Counted from the first letter of the stretch, positions 36,952-45,652 are shown. The stretch is 64,000 nucleotides of DNA from Rhizobium sp. CIAT894 (GCF_000172795.2 NZ_CP020947.1:2917001-2981000); one strand, 5' to 3'. The notes: a model not told the origin generated them from the sequence alone. Numbers and translations: made by a program.

Positions 36952-37977
36952 TCATACTCTCCCGGCAAATGTAGGTTCGGCGCCTTCACTGGTCTGCGAA
37001 GCCATAAGGCGCCTCGGGTCGCGCGCGAGCCAGACGGTGACCGTCAAGCCCTGCCCGCTCTGCTGACCCGGATGAAGATCGACGACCTGCTCGACATCGA
37101 GCCCGGCCCTGTGCAGCCAGTCGGATATCGCCTGGTGCGAAAAACCGAGACGGACATGCGCATGCTCGTCGCGGAGATATTCGAGCGTGTGCGGCGCAAG
37201 GTCGATGACCACGAGCCGGCCGCCCGGCCGCAGCATGCGCGCCGCTTCGGCGATCGCAATCTCCGGCTGGTCGAAGAAATGCAGCACCTGATGGATCGTC
37301 ACCAGGTCGAAATCCTGGCCCTCGAAGGGCAGGTTCAGGATATCGGCGTGACGCACGGTGGCCTTGGTGATGCGGGATTTGTCGAGATTGGCGCGCGCCA
37401 CGCTCAGCATGTCGCGACTGGCATCGACACCGACCGCCCGGCGGTAGAGCCCGGAAAGAAGTTCGAGAATGCGGCCGGTGCCGGTGCCGAGATCAAGCAG
37501 CGAATCGATCGGCTGGCTGCCGAGCAGCCGGATGACGGCGGCGTCGACCTCCTCGTCGGCAGCATGCAGGCGGCGAAGCTCGTCCCATTCCGCCGCGTTG
37601 CGGCTGAAATAGGCCTGCGCCCGCTCGGCCCGCTGGCGCTTGACCGCCGACAGCCGCTCGCCGTCGCGAAGAATGGTCGGATCGTTCTCGGAGACATGCT
37701 TCAGCAATGCCCGCACCAGCATGGCCGCCTTGCCGTCCTGCTTGAGGCGGAAATAGGCCCAGGCGCCTTCCTGGTAACGTTCGATCAGTTCGGCCTCGCC
37801 GAGCAGCTTCAGATGCCGCGAGATACGCGGCTGGGATTGGCCGAGAATTTCGGTAAGGTCGGTCACCGTCAGGTCACCGCCGTCGAGAAGTGCGAGAAGA
37901 CGCAGGCGCGTGGGCTCGCCGGCCGCCTTCAAGACGTCCACCAGCGCATCCAGTCCAAGCTTCAAGGGTTCGCTCAT
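36952..37977 (-). CDS. ArsR-type regulator fused to a SAM-dependent methyltransferase domain
   Basis: A 341-residue two-domain protein. The N-terminal winged helix (about 15-85) includes EPTRLRLLALL and the recognition helix QSQPRISRHLKLL. The C-terminal class I methyltransferase fold (about 115-310) has LDLGTGTGRILELL (161-174) and an acidic VGVDASRDM. I chose the ATG at 37977; a TTG at 37992 is possible. The fusion and the metF neighbour resemble the SahR type of methionine-cycle regulators, where the methyltransferase domain is thought to sense SAM or SAH. That assignment is an inference. A perfect palindrome lies 19 bases upstream. Confidence 0.88.
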   Translation of the reverse strand: MSEPLKLGLDALVDVLKAAGEPTRLRLLALLDGGDLTVTDLTEILGQSQPRISRHLKLLGEAELIERYQEGAWAYFRLKQDGKAAMLVRALLKHVSENDPTILRDGERLSAVKRQRAERAQAYFSRNAAEWDELRRLHAADEEVDAAVIRLLGSQPIDSLLDLGTGTGRILELLSGLYRRAVGVDASRDMLSVARANLDKSRITKATVRHADILNLPFEGQDFDLVTIHQVLHFFDQPEIAIAEAARMLRPGGRLVVIDLAPHTLEYLRDEHAHVRLGFSHQAISDWLHRAGLDVEQVVDLHPGQQSGQGLTVTVWLARDPRRLMASQTSEGAEPTFAGRV

Positions 37978-37995
37978 CTTCGATCCAATCAAGAT

Positions 37996-38011
37996 ATAAA
38001 GATATCTTTAT
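37996..38011 (-). promoter_or_regulatory. Perfect 16-bp palindrome, likely operator of the ArsR-metF operon
   Basis: ATAAAGATATCTTTAT is fully symmetric and AT-rich in a GC-rich genome. It sits 18 bases before the regulator's ATG, where a repressor would block transcription. Size and symmetry fit an ArsR-family dimer; autoregulation is inferred. Confidence 0.7.
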
Positions 38012-38090
38012 GTGAGTTGGACTGCGATGACAAGCGGCAATTCGCACTGAAGCGAAATTGCCTACTCAAATTGCGACAGGGCCGGATATG

Positions 38091-38171
38091 AAAAAGCCCC
38101 GGCCGAATGAACTGCCCCCCGAAAGTTGGACATCAACCTTCGGGGGTCAGTTCACGCACCGGGGCTTTCTT
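38091..38171 (-). terminator. Terminator of the ABC-F gene with an inserted loop
   Basis: On the minus strand AAAGCCCCGG (38168-38159) pairs with CCGGGGCTTTTT (38102-38091), a strong stem ending in a U-tract just after the ABC-F stop. The loop is unusually large (56 bases) because it contains a 47-bp palindrome listed separately. Confidence 0.8.
38108..38154. repeat. 47-bp palindrome resembling two IS ends, inside the terminator loop
   Basis: Begins TGAACTGCCCCCCGAA and ends with its near complement (TTCGGGGGTCAGTTCA): 23-base arms with a few mismatches. The arms resemble terminal inverted repeats of IS3-family elements (TGAACTG followed by a C-run and GAA), but there is no transposase between them. 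No target duplication is evident. IS affinity is from memory of such ends and needs a search. Confidence 0.6.
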
Positions 38172-38189
38172 AAACGAAAAGAAGGGCGA

Positions 38190-39839
38190 TCAGCGCGTCA
38201 GGCGCTTGTGGGCCTGGCTACCCGGGTTCAGCGCATCAGGGCCGAGGCGGCGGATCTTGTCCTGTTCATAATCCTCGAAGTTGCCCTCGAACCATTCGAC
38301 ATGGCCTTCGCCTTCGAAAGCCAAAATATGCGTCGCCAGACGGTCGAGGAACATGCGATCGTGGCTGATGATGATGGCGCAGCCGGCAAAATTCTCCAGC
38401 GCGTTTTCGAGCGCACCCAGCGTTTCCGTATCGAGGTCGTTGGTCGGTTCGTCGAGCAGCAGAACGTTGCCGCCGGCCTTCAGCATTTTGGCGAGGTGGA
38501 CGCGGTTACGCTGACCACCCGAGAGATTGCCGACCTTCTGCTGCTGGTCACCGCCCTTGAAGTTGAAGGCGCCGCAATAGGCACGCGAGTTCATGTCGAA
38601 CTTGCCGAGCTTGATGACTTCGGCGCCGCCGGAGATTTCCTCCCACACCGTCTTGTCGGCGGCCAGCGCGTCGCGGCTCTGGTCGACATAACCCAGATGC
38701 ACGGTCTCGCCGATGCGGATCGAACCGCCATCCGGCTTTTCCTGGCCGGTGATCATCTTGAACAGCGTCGTCTTGCCGGCGCCGTTCGGGCCGATGATGC
38801 CGACGATGCCGCCCGGCGGCAGCTTGATCGACAGGTCGTTGATCAGCGTGCGGCCCTCGAAGCCCTTGGTGATGCCCTCCATCTCGATGACCACCTGGCC
38901 GAGGCGCTCGCTGACCGGGATAATGATCTGCGCATCGCCGGGACGCTGCTTCTCGGCTGCATCCACCAACTGCTCGTAGGACTTGATACGCGCCTTGGAC
39001 TTGGCCTGACGCGCCTTCGGGCTGGAGGCGATCCATTCCTGTTCGCGGCTGATCGCCTTCTGGCGCGAAGCCTCTTCGCGGTTTTCCTGCAGCATGCGCT
39101 TGGCCTTCGCCTGCAGATAGGCGGAGTAGTTGCCTTCGTAGGGAATACCCCGGCCGCGGTCGAGTTCGAGGATCCAGCCGGTGACATTGTCGAGGAAGTA
39201 GCGATCGTGGGTAATCATCATCACGGCGCCGGGATAGTCGCGCAGGTGCTTTTCGAGCCAGGCGATGGTTTCGGCATCAAGATGGTTGGTCGGTTCGTCG
39301 AGCAGCAGCAGATCCGGCTGCGACAGCAGCAGGCGGCACAGCGCGATGCGGCGACGCTCACCACCGGACAGGCTGGTGACTTCGGCATCGCGCGGCGGGC
39401 AACGCAGGGCTTCCATCGCCATCTCGACCTGGCTTTCCAGATCCCAGAGATTCTGGCTGTCGATGATGTCCTGAAGCTTGGCGCCCTCTTCCGCCGTCTC
39501 GTCGGAGTAGTTCATCATCAGTTCATTGTAGCGATCGAGGATCGCCGTCTTCGAGGCAACGCCTTCCATGACGTTCTCGAACACCGTCTTGTTGGGATCG
39601 AGGCGCGGCTCCTGCTCGAGGTAGCCGACCGTCGCTCCTTCGGCGAGCCAGGCTTCGCCGGTATACTCCTTGTCCTGGCCGGCAATGATGCGCAGCACGG
39701 TGGATTTACCGGCGCCGTTCGGCCCGAGAATACCGATCTTGGCATCCGGGTAGAAGGAAAGGTGGATGTTCTCCAGGATCTTCTTGTTGCCATAGGCCTT
39801 GTTGAGGCCGGACATATGATAGATGAACTGACGTGCCAT
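38190..39839 (-). CDS. ettA: ABC-F ATPase, energy-dependent translational throttle EttA
   Basis: Ribosome-associated ABC-F protein of 549 residues with two nucleotide-binding domains and no membrane segment. NBD1 has Walker A GPNGAGKST (39-47), signature LSGGERRR and LLLDEPTNHLDAE; the inter-domain linker is rich in Lys/Arg (KARQAKSKARIKSYEQL). NBD2 has GPNGAGKTT, NLSGGQRNRVHLA and LLDEPTNDLDTE. The N-terminal MARQFIYHMSGLNKAYG and C-terminal KRLTR are typical of EttA, which gates entry into elongation according to ATP level. A strong terminator follows directly. Confidence 0.94.
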   Translation of the reverse strand: MARQFIYHMSGLNKAYGNKKILENIHLSFYPDAKIGILGPNGAGKSTVLRIIAGQDKEYTGEAWLAEGATVGYLEQEPRLDPNKTVFENVMEGVASKTAILDRYNELMMNYSDETAEEGAKLQDIIDSQNLWDLESQVEMAMEALRCPPRDAEVTSLSGGERRRIALCRLLLSQPDLLLLDEPTNHLDAETIAWLEKHLRDYPGAVMMITHDRYFLDNVTGWILELDRGRGIPYEGNYSAYLQAKAKRMLQENREEASRQKAISREQEWIASSPKARQAKSKARIKSYEQLVDAAEKQRPGDAQIIIPVSERLGQVVIEMEGITKGFEGRTLINDLSIKLPPGGIVGIIGPNGAGKTTLFKMITGQEKPDGGSIRIGETVHLGYVDQSRDALAADKTVWEEISGGAEVIKLGKFDMNSRAYCGAFNFKGGDQQQKVGNLSGGQRNRVHLAKMLKAGGNVLLLDEPTNDLDTETLGALENALENFAGCAIIISHDRMFLDRLATHILAFEGEGHVEWFEGNFEDYEQDKIRRLGPDALNPGSQAHKRLTR

Positions 39840-39937
39840 GCTGCGCTGCTCCGGGCGGGAAACTTCGATTGTGCCGCTATGTAGGCGAAACGGCGCCTTC
39901 GAGCAACGCCGAAACCCGGTTTACGCAGGATTTCCGG

Positions 39938-40678
39938 TCAGAAGCCCGCAGCGTCGACGACACCCTCATCGCAGCCGAAGGAGGTTTTTCCCGCCCCCTG
40001 GATCAGATCGGCAAGGCCGGCGCTTTTGGCTGACGCCGTCCCGGCGGCTTCCGAAAGCCCGATCGTCAACCCGCTGACCATCTTGACATTGCCGACCCGC
40101 CGGCAGCTCATCTTGACACGGTCGCCGGCACCCGGCCCGAAGCTCTTGTCGAAAGCCGCCTTGATCGCCTCGGCCTTAACAGGCTTGCCGATATTGGCGG
40201 CGAAGAGATCGCGCACCGCCGATGTGTTGAGTGCGTCGAGAAGATGCACGCCAACGCCGAAATAATCCTCGGCGCTCATTTTCGTGCAGGTGCCGTGTTT
40301 CGTCCATTCATGCCGTTCCAGGCCGGATTGCGTGCCGGGCATCGCCTTTGCGAGCGCCGCCTTCGTCTCGGCCGAAAGCGTCACCTCCGGCAATGTGTTC
40401 CAGTTGCCGTCCTTGTCGGCGGCCTTCTGCTCGGCGCTCACATCGCAATAATTCTGCCGCATCGGCCAGAGCCCATGCAGCGAAAAATTCGTCGCATCGG
40501 GGCGCTCGCCGGTCTGGCTGGCGCATTCGGCCTTCTTCTGGTTCGTCTGGCAAAAGGCGGGCTGCCAGCTTGCCGCAAGAATAAAACGGGTGCGCCCGCC
40601 GGCCTCCTGCGCCACGGCGGCGCCGGCAAGAACCATCGACACGGCGAACGTCAAGGTACGCAACTGCATGCTGCTCAT
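39938..40678 (-). CDS. Secreted ribonuclease T2
   Basis: A 246-residue RNase of the T2 family. From the ATG at 40678 (a GGGGG tract 5 bases upstream) there is a signal peptide to about residue 25 (AAVAQEA cleavage zone). Both catalytic segments are intact: CAS I in NFSLHGLWP and CAS II in RHEWTKHGTC, each with its His. Several Cys (CQTNQ, HGTC, MSCRR, FGCDE) could form the family disulfides. It would degrade RNA in the periplasm or outside the cell. The open frame upstream to 40840 carries a second hydrophobic run but no start signal. Confidence 0.92.
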   Translation of the reverse strand: MSSMQLRTLTFAVSMVLAGAAVAQEAGGRTRFILAASWQPAFCQTNQKKAECASQTGERPDATNFSLHGLWPMRQNYCDVSAEQKAADKDGNWNTLPEVTLSAETKAALAKAMPGTQSGLERHEWTKHGTCTKMSAEDYFGVGVHLLDALNTSAVRDLFAANIGKPVKAEAIKAAFDKSFGPGAGDRVKMSCRRVGNVKMVSGLTIGLSEAAGTASAKSAGLADLIQGAGKTSFGCDEGVVDAAGF

Positions 40679-40838
40679 TTCAACCCCCAAAAAAAGAACA
40701 ATACAGGAACAAATAAGCACGAAGATCGAAAGCCCGCAACCCTGAATCGCAACAGAAACGCAATTTGTTATCGGATAAACCCGGAACCGATGTTGCTTTT
40801 GGGCGCTGATCTGGTCTGTTGCGGCAAGGAGGACCCAC

Positions 40839-41768
40839 ATGTTTTCTGAAACGCAGAGGCTCGCCGTGCCGGGAGCGTCGCTCGCCTATCACCATGCCGA
40901 GGTCGCCGGCCCGCCACGCGGCATCCTGTTGATATCGCACGGCCTTGCCGAACATTCGAAACGATACCGCCGCTTTGCCGAGGCGATGGCGGCGCGCGGT
41001 TATCACGTCTATGCCCATGATCACCGCGGGCACGGCGAGACGACGGCGCCCGATGCGCCGATCGGCCGTTTCGCCCGGCGGGACGGCGTCGAAAAAGTGA
41101 TCGGCGACGTCCTTGCCCTGCGCAACTATGCGGCCTCCCGTCATCCCGGCCTGCCGGTGATCCTCTTCGGCCACTCGATGGGCGGCCTGATCGCCCTCAA
41201 CGCTGCCGTCACGGCGCCGGCCGATTTCGACGCCGTCGCCGTCTGGAATTCGAATTTCGCCGTCGGCCTTGCCGGCCGCGCCGCCCAGGCGATCCTGCTT
41301 GCCGAGCGCATGCTGAAGGGCTCCGATGTACCGAGCGGCCTGTTGCCGAAGCTCACCTTCGGCGCCTGGGGCAAATCGATTTCGGGCCATCGCACCGAGT
41401 TCGACTGGCTGTCGCACCGCCCTGACGAAGTCGACAAATATGTCGCCGATCCGCTCTGCGGCTTCGACGCTTCGGTCTCGCTCTGGCTGGATCTCTTCGA
41501 GCTCACCTTTCGAGCGCCGCAAAAATCTCATCTCGACCGGCTGCCGCGCGACATGCCGATCCATCTGGTCGGCGGTGGAGAGGATCCGGCGACCGAGCGT
41601 GGAAAAGCCATCCTCTGGCTGTCAAACCATTTGAAAGCCCAAGGCTTCTCTCGTATCAGCACTCAGATATATCAGGATATGCGACACGAAACGCTGAACG
41701 AGATCGGCGCCGACGCGGCGATCGCAGCCTTCGCGGACTGGTGCGACAAGGCCGTCGCAAGATCCTGA
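40839..41768 (+). CDS. Alpha/beta hydrolase, lysophospholipase/monoacylglycerol-lipase like
   Basis: A 309-residue serine hydrolase of the Hydrolase_4 (serine aminopeptidase S33) family. It has an oxyanion HGLAEHSKRY near residue 34, the DHRGHGET block, the nucleophile elbow GHSMGG (Ser about 111), and a C-terminal catalytic His in MRHETLNE. This set is typical of PldB-like lysophospholipases. It has no signal peptide. AAGGAGG precedes the ATG. It is divergent from the RNase gene and 17 bases upstream of a second EamA transporter. Confidence 0.88.
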   Translation: MFSETQRLAVPGASLAYHHAEVAGPPRGILLISHGLAEHSKRYRRFAEAMAARGYHVYAHDHRGHGETTAPDAPIGRFARRDGVEKVIGDVLALRNYAASRHPGLPVILFGHSMGGLIALNAAVTAPADFDAVAVWNSNFAVGLAGRAAQAILLAERMLKGSDVPSGLLPKLTFGAWGKSISGHRTEFDWLSHRPDEVDKYVADPLCGFDASVSLWLDLFELTFRAPQKSHLDRLPRDMPIHLVGGGEDPATERGKAILWLSNHLKAQGFSRISTQIYQDMRHETLNEIGADAAIAAFADWCDKAVARS

Positions 41769-41785
41769 GCCAGAGAGATTCCATC

Positions 41786-42742
41786 ATGAGCAGCATCTCC
41801 GCCCGCCCCGCTTCGTCCACCTCCGAGGTGACGACGGGGCTTGCGCTGATGTTTCTTTCGGTGATGTTCTCGCCGCTGATCGATATTTTCGCCAAGCTTG
41901 CCGTCGTCACCGTTCCCTCCGCCGAGGTCACTGCCGGCCGCTTCGTCGTGCAGGCGCTCTGCATGCTGCCGATCGTGATATGGCGGCGCAGCTTTGCCGA
42001 TTTCTCCTGGCGCCAGAGCCTGTTCCATGCCATCCGCGGCGCCATCATCACCATCTCGATGATCTCTTTCGTCACCACGCTGAAATACATGGCAGTCGCC
42101 GACGCGATTGCGATCTTCTTCGTCGAGCCGATCATGGTGACGATCCTCGGCGGCATTTTCCTGAAGGAGACCATCGGCTGGCGGCGCTACACCGCCTGCG
42201 GCGTCGGTTTCTTCGGGGCGATGCTGATCATCCAGCCGAGTTTCGAGGAGGTCGGCTACATCGCGCTCCTGCCCGTCGTCAGCGCGCTCTGCATCGCGGT
42301 CTTCGTGCTGATGACCCGCGTGCTCTCGCACCGGGAAGATCCCTGGTCGATGCAGTTCCAGATGGGCATCTGGGGTCTCATCTTCTGCGCCCTCCTGCTT
42401 TTTATCGGCGACGGAAGCGGCTCCGATCTCTTCGACCCGGTCATGCCCGTGGGCAGCGCCTGGTTCTACGTCGCCGGCGTCGGCGCCATGGCCGCGATCG
42501 CCGGCATCTTCGGCGTCTATGCCTATCGCGCGGCCCCGGCCTCGACGCTGGCGCCGCTGCAATATTTCGAAATCGTCTCGGCGACGATCTTTGCCTGGCT
42601 TGTTTTCGGCGACTTTCCGGATGCGATCAAATGGCTCGGCATCATGATCATCACGGCATCGGGCTTGTACATCCTCTGGCGCGAGCGCCGCTTTGCTTCA
42701 AAGCCGGTATCCGATACATCTGAGGTGACGCTGGCGCCGTAG
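41786..42742 (+). CDS. EamA/DMT-family permease (second copy)
   Basis: A 318-residue ten-helix transporter with two EamA repeats, starting at the ATG at 41786 (the frame opens earlier, inside the hydrolase gene). TTGLALMFLSVMFSPLIDIFAKLA marks helix 1, and APASTLAPLQYFEIVSATIF lies in the second repeat, a pattern close to S-adenosylmethionine/riboflavin-like DMT transporters. The transported compound is unknown. It is packed between the hydrolase (17 bases) and the CoA-transferase (16 bases), so the four genes from 40839 to 45613 may form one transcript. Confidence 0.87.
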   Translation: MSSISARPASSTSEVTTGLALMFLSVMFSPLIDIFAKLAVVTVPSAEVTAGRFVVQALCMLPIVIWRRSFADFSWRQSLFHAIRGAIITISMISFVTTLKYMAVADAIAIFFVEPIMVTILGGIFLKETIGWRRYTACGVGFFGAMLIIQPSFEEVGYIALLPVVSALCIAVFVLMTRVLSHREDPWSMQFQMGIWGLIFCALLLFIGDGSGSDLFDPVMPVGSAWFYVAGVGAMAAIAGIFGVYAYRAAPASTLAPLQYFEIVSATIFAWLVFGDFPDAIKWLGIMIITASGLYILWRERRFASKPVSDTSEVTLAP

Positions 42743-42758
42743 AACGGCACGAGGGAAT

Positions 42759-43958
42759 ATGACCGAGACGACGAAAAAGCCACCGCTTGCCGGCATCCGG
42801 GTGATCGAGCTAGCCCGCGTGCTCGCCGGTCCCTGGGCGGGGCAGATGCTCGCCGATCTCGGCGCCGACGTCATCAAGGTCGAAAATCCGGACGGCGGCG
42901 ACGACACCCGCCAATGGGGGCCGCCCTTCGTCGAAGGTGCCGATGGCGAAAACCTCTCGGCCGCCTATTATCACGCCGCCAATCGCGGCAAGCGCTCGAT
43001 CACCGCCGATCTGAAGACCCCCGAAGGCCAGGATCTCGTCCGTCGCCTGGTTGCGTCAGCCGATGTGGTGATCGAGAATTTCAAGCGCGGCGGCCTCGTC
43101 AAATACGGGCTCGATTACGACAGCCTGCGCAAGCTGAACCCGAAGCTCGTCTATTGCTCGATCACCGGCTTCGGCCAGACCGGCCCCTATGCCGGCCTGG
43201 CCGGCTATGACTACATCGTCCAGGGCATGTCCGGCTTCATGTCGATAACAGGCGAGCCGGACGGCCAGCCGATGAAGGCGGGCGTAGCGATCGCCGATAT
43301 CTTCACCGGCATCTATGCCGTCGCGGCGATCGAGGCCGCCCTGATCCATGCGCTCAAATCGGGCGAAGGCCAGCTCGTCGACATGGCGTTGCTCGACGTG
43401 CAATCGGCCGTGCTCGCCAATCAGAACATGAATTACCTGGTCTCCGGCGCCCCGCCCAGCCGTCTCGGCAACGCACACCCCAATATTTCGCCCTATGAGG
43501 TCGTGCCGGTGGCGGACGGTTATCTCATTCTTGCGGTCGGCAACGACGGCCAGTTCCGCCGCCTCTGCACCATCCTCGGTCTGGAGACGATGTCAGGCGA
43601 CGAGCGTTTTTCCACCAACAAGGCCCGCGTCGCCAACCGCGGCGAAGTGCACCGTCTCGTCTCCACCGAAACGCTGAAATGGCAGAAGGCGGATCTGTTG
43701 AAGGCCTGCGAGGAAAATGCCGTTCCTGCTGGCGCGATCAACACGATCGAAGAGATGTTCGCCGACCCACAGATCGAGGCCCGCGGCCTGCGCATCGACC
43801 TTGCGGATGCCGCCGGCACCGTCATTCCGGGGGTCAGGACGCCGGTGGTGCTGTCGGAGACGCCGTTGCATTACAGCAGGCCGAGCCCGCGTCTCGGCGA
43901 GCATCAAGCAGAAATTCTGGCGGAACTCGCCGAGTGCGAGAGGAAGGTATCGTCATGA
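42759..43958 (+). CDS. Class III CoA-transferase (CaiB/BaiF family)
   Basis: A 399-residue family III CoA-transferase. Landmarks are VIELARVLAGPWAGQMLADLGADVIKVE (N-terminal block, residues about 14-40), the catalytic Asp region in YDYIVQGMSGFMSITGEPDG, AVAAIEAAL, and C-terminal AGAINTIEEMFADPQIEARG. Such enzymes move CoA between carboxylic acids by an Asp-acyl anhydride mechanism; the acids here are unknown. The stop overlaps the start of a ThDP enzyme by four bases (ATGA), a pairing that recalls formyl-CoA transferase/oxalyl-CoA decarboxylase, though I cannot show that function. Confidence 0.88.
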   Translation: MTETTKKPPLAGIRVIELARVLAGPWAGQMLADLGADVIKVENPDGGDDTRQWGPPFVEGADGENLSAAYYHAANRGKRSITADLKTPEGQDLVRRLVASADVVIENFKRGGLVKYGLDYDSLRKLNPKLVYCSITGFGQTGPYAGLAGYDYIVQGMSGFMSITGEPDGQPMKAGVAIADIFTGIYAVAAIEAALIHALKSGEGQLVDMALLDVQSAVLANQNMNYLVSGAPPSRLGNAHPNISPYEVVPVADGYLILAVGNDGQFRRLCTILGLETMSGDERFSTNKARVANRGEVHRLVSTETLKWQKADLLKACEENAVPAGAINTIEEMFADPQIEARGLRIDLADAAGTVIPGVRTPVVLSETPLHYSRPSPRLGEHQAEILAELAECERKVSS

Positions 43959-45613
43959 AAAGAACGGGCGGGCAACTCATCGTCGAGGCGCTGAAGGCGA
44001 ACGGCGTCAAACGTCTGTCCTGCGTGCCGGGCGAGAGCTTCCTCGCCGTCCTCGACGCACTGCGCGACAGCGAGATCGATGTGCTCGTCTGCCGCCAGGA
44101 GGGCGGGGCGGCGATGATGGCGGATTGCTGGGGCAGGCTCACCGGCGAACCCGGCATCTGTATGGTCACCCGCGGCCCCGGCGCCACCAACGCTTCAGCC
44201 GGCCTGCATATATCAAAGCAGGATTCGGTCCCGATGATCCTCTTCATCGGCCAGGTGCAGCGCGAAGCCCGCGAGCGCGAGGCCTTCCAGGAGGTCGAAT
44301 TCCGGCGCGCCTTCACCGAATTCGCCAAATGGGTGGGCGAGATCGACGATGCCGCCCGCATTCCCGAATTCGTCACCCGCGCCTTTGCGATTGCCACATC
44401 GGGTCGCCCGGGTCCGGTGGTGCTGACGCTGCCTGAGGATATGCTGCGCGACGAGGTGGAAGCCCCCCGCGCCAAACGCTACGTCAGCATTGAGGCCCAT
44501 CCGGGCCGAAGGCAGATCGACGATTTCTATCTGCGCCTTCTGAAGGCCGAGCGGCCGATGGTGATCCTCGGCGGCACGCGCTGGGATGCCGATGCCGTTG
44601 CCGATTTTCAGACCTTCGCGGAACGTTTCAAATTGCCGGTCGGCTGCTCCTTCCGCCGGCAGATGCTGTTCGATCATCTTCATCCCTGTTATGCCGGCGA
44701 TGTCGGCATCGGCATCAATCCGGCGCTGGCCAAGGAGATCAAGGAGAGCGACCTGCTGATCCTGCTCGGCGCCCGCATGTCGGAAATGCCCTCCTCGTCC
44801 TATACGCTGATCGACATCCCCTACCCCCAGCAATCGCTGGTCCACATCTATCCCGACGCGTCCGAACTCGGCCGTCTCTACCGCCCTGATCTGGCGATCT
44901 GCGCCGCACCGGCCGATTTCGTCGCGGCACTGGCCGATCTGGAAGCGCCGGCCGAGCCGCACTGGGCAGAGCGCACGCAGCGCATGCACCAGGCCTATCT
45001 CGCCTGGTCGAAGCCGCCGGCGACAGGTCCGGGCGCTGTCCATATGGGGCCGATCATGGAGTGGCTGGAGGCCAATACCGGGCCGGATGCGATCTTCACC
45101 AACGGCGCCGGCAATTATGCCACCTGGCTGCACCGCTTCCATCGCTTCCGCCGCTTCAACACCCAGGCCGCCCCCACTTCCGGCTCGATGGGCTACGGCC
45201 TGCCCGCCGCCGTCGCCGCCAAGCGGCTGTTTCCCGAGCGTGAGGTCATCTGCTTTGCCGGCGACGGCTGTTTCCTGATGCACGGCCAGGAATTCGCCAC
45301 CGCCATCCGCTACGGCCTGCCGATCATCGCTGTCGTCGTCAACAACGGCATGTACGGCACGATCCGCATGCATCAGGAGCGCGAATATCCCGGCCGCGTC
45401 AGCAGCACCGATTTGACCAATCCCGATTTCGCAGCCCTTGCCCGCGCCTATGGCGGCCACGGCGAGACGGTGGAAAGCACAGAGGAATTCGCCCCGGCTT
45501 TCGAGCGCGCGCGAGAGAGCGGCAAGCCGGCGATCATCGAGGTGAAGCTCGATCCGGAGGCGATCACGCCAACGCGGACCTTGTCGGAAATCGCGCAAAC
45601 AAAAAGCCGGTAG
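43955..45613 (+). CDS. Thiamine-diphosphate-dependent enzyme (acetolactate-synthase-like)
   Basis: A 552-residue ThDP enzyme with N-terminal PYR, central and C-terminal PP domains. The activating Glu is in CRQEGGAAMMADCWGR (about residue 48), followed by VTRGPGATNASAGLH. The ThDP-Mg motif is GDGCF with the closing NN about 30 residues later (VVVNNGMYG). This is the general ALS/oxalyl-CoA-decarboxylase/benzoylformate-decarboxylase group; which one is not clear. The frame extends to 43679 but that overlaps the CoA-transferase out of frame. Translationally coupled to the CoA-transferase. Confidence 0.86.
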   Translation: MKRTGGQLIVEALKANGVKRLSCVPGESFLAVLDALRDSEIDVLVCRQEGGAAMMADCWGRLTGEPGICMVTRGPGATNASAGLHISKQDSVPMILFIGQVQREAREREAFQEVEFRRAFTEFAKWVGEIDDAARIPEFVTRAFAIATSGRPGPVVLTLPEDMLRDEVEAPRAKRYVSIEAHPGRRQIDDFYLRLLKAERPMVILGGTRWDADAVADFQTFAERFKLPVGCSFRRQMLFDHLHPCYAGDVGIGINPALAKEIKESDLLILLGARMSEMPSSSYTLIDIPYPQQSLVHIYPDASELGRLYRPDLAICAAPADFVAALADLEAPAEPHWAERTQRMHQAYLAWSKPPATGPGAVHMGPIMEWLEANTGPDAIFTNGAGNYATWLHRFHRFRRFNTQAAPTSGSMGYGLPAAVAAKRLFPEREVICFAGDGCFLMHGQEFATAIRYGLPIIAVVVNNGMYGTIRMHQEREYPGRVSSTDLTNPDFAALARAYGGHGETVESTEEFAPAFERARESGKPAIIEVKLDPEAITPTRTLSEIAQTKSR

Positions 45614-45630
45614 GTTCCCCCACCGGCTTT
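45603..45630. terminator. Bidirectional terminator between convergent genes
   Basis: AAAGCCGGT (45603-45611) / ACCGGCTTT (45622-45630) with a short C-rich loop. The T-tract serves the plus-strand ThDP gene, whose stop codon TAG (45611-45613) overlaps the stem; the A-tract serves the minus-strand RidA gene. Confidence 0.8.
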
Positions 45631-45652
45631 CAGAGACATAACCGCGGCGACG

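Noticed and set aside
36951..38090. SAM riboswitch upstream of metF
   Set aside because: There is no room for one between the regulator and metF, and the leader upstream of the regulator shows an operator palindrome rather than a SAM-II or SAM-I fold.
38058..39884. A 608-codon plus-strand frame opposite ettA
   Set aside because: It is antisense to a clear ABC-F gene with both nucleotide-binding domains. Long antisense frames are expected at this GC content, and the translation is low-complexity with no domain.
44213..45598. A 461-codon minus-strand frame opposite the ThDP enzyme
   Set aside because: Antisense shadow of a gene with intact ThDP motifs.
42759..45613. Direct naming of the pair as frc and oxc
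   Set aside because: Gene order agrees, but I could not identify residues specific for oxalyl-CoA in the ThDP enzyme, so only general family names are given.
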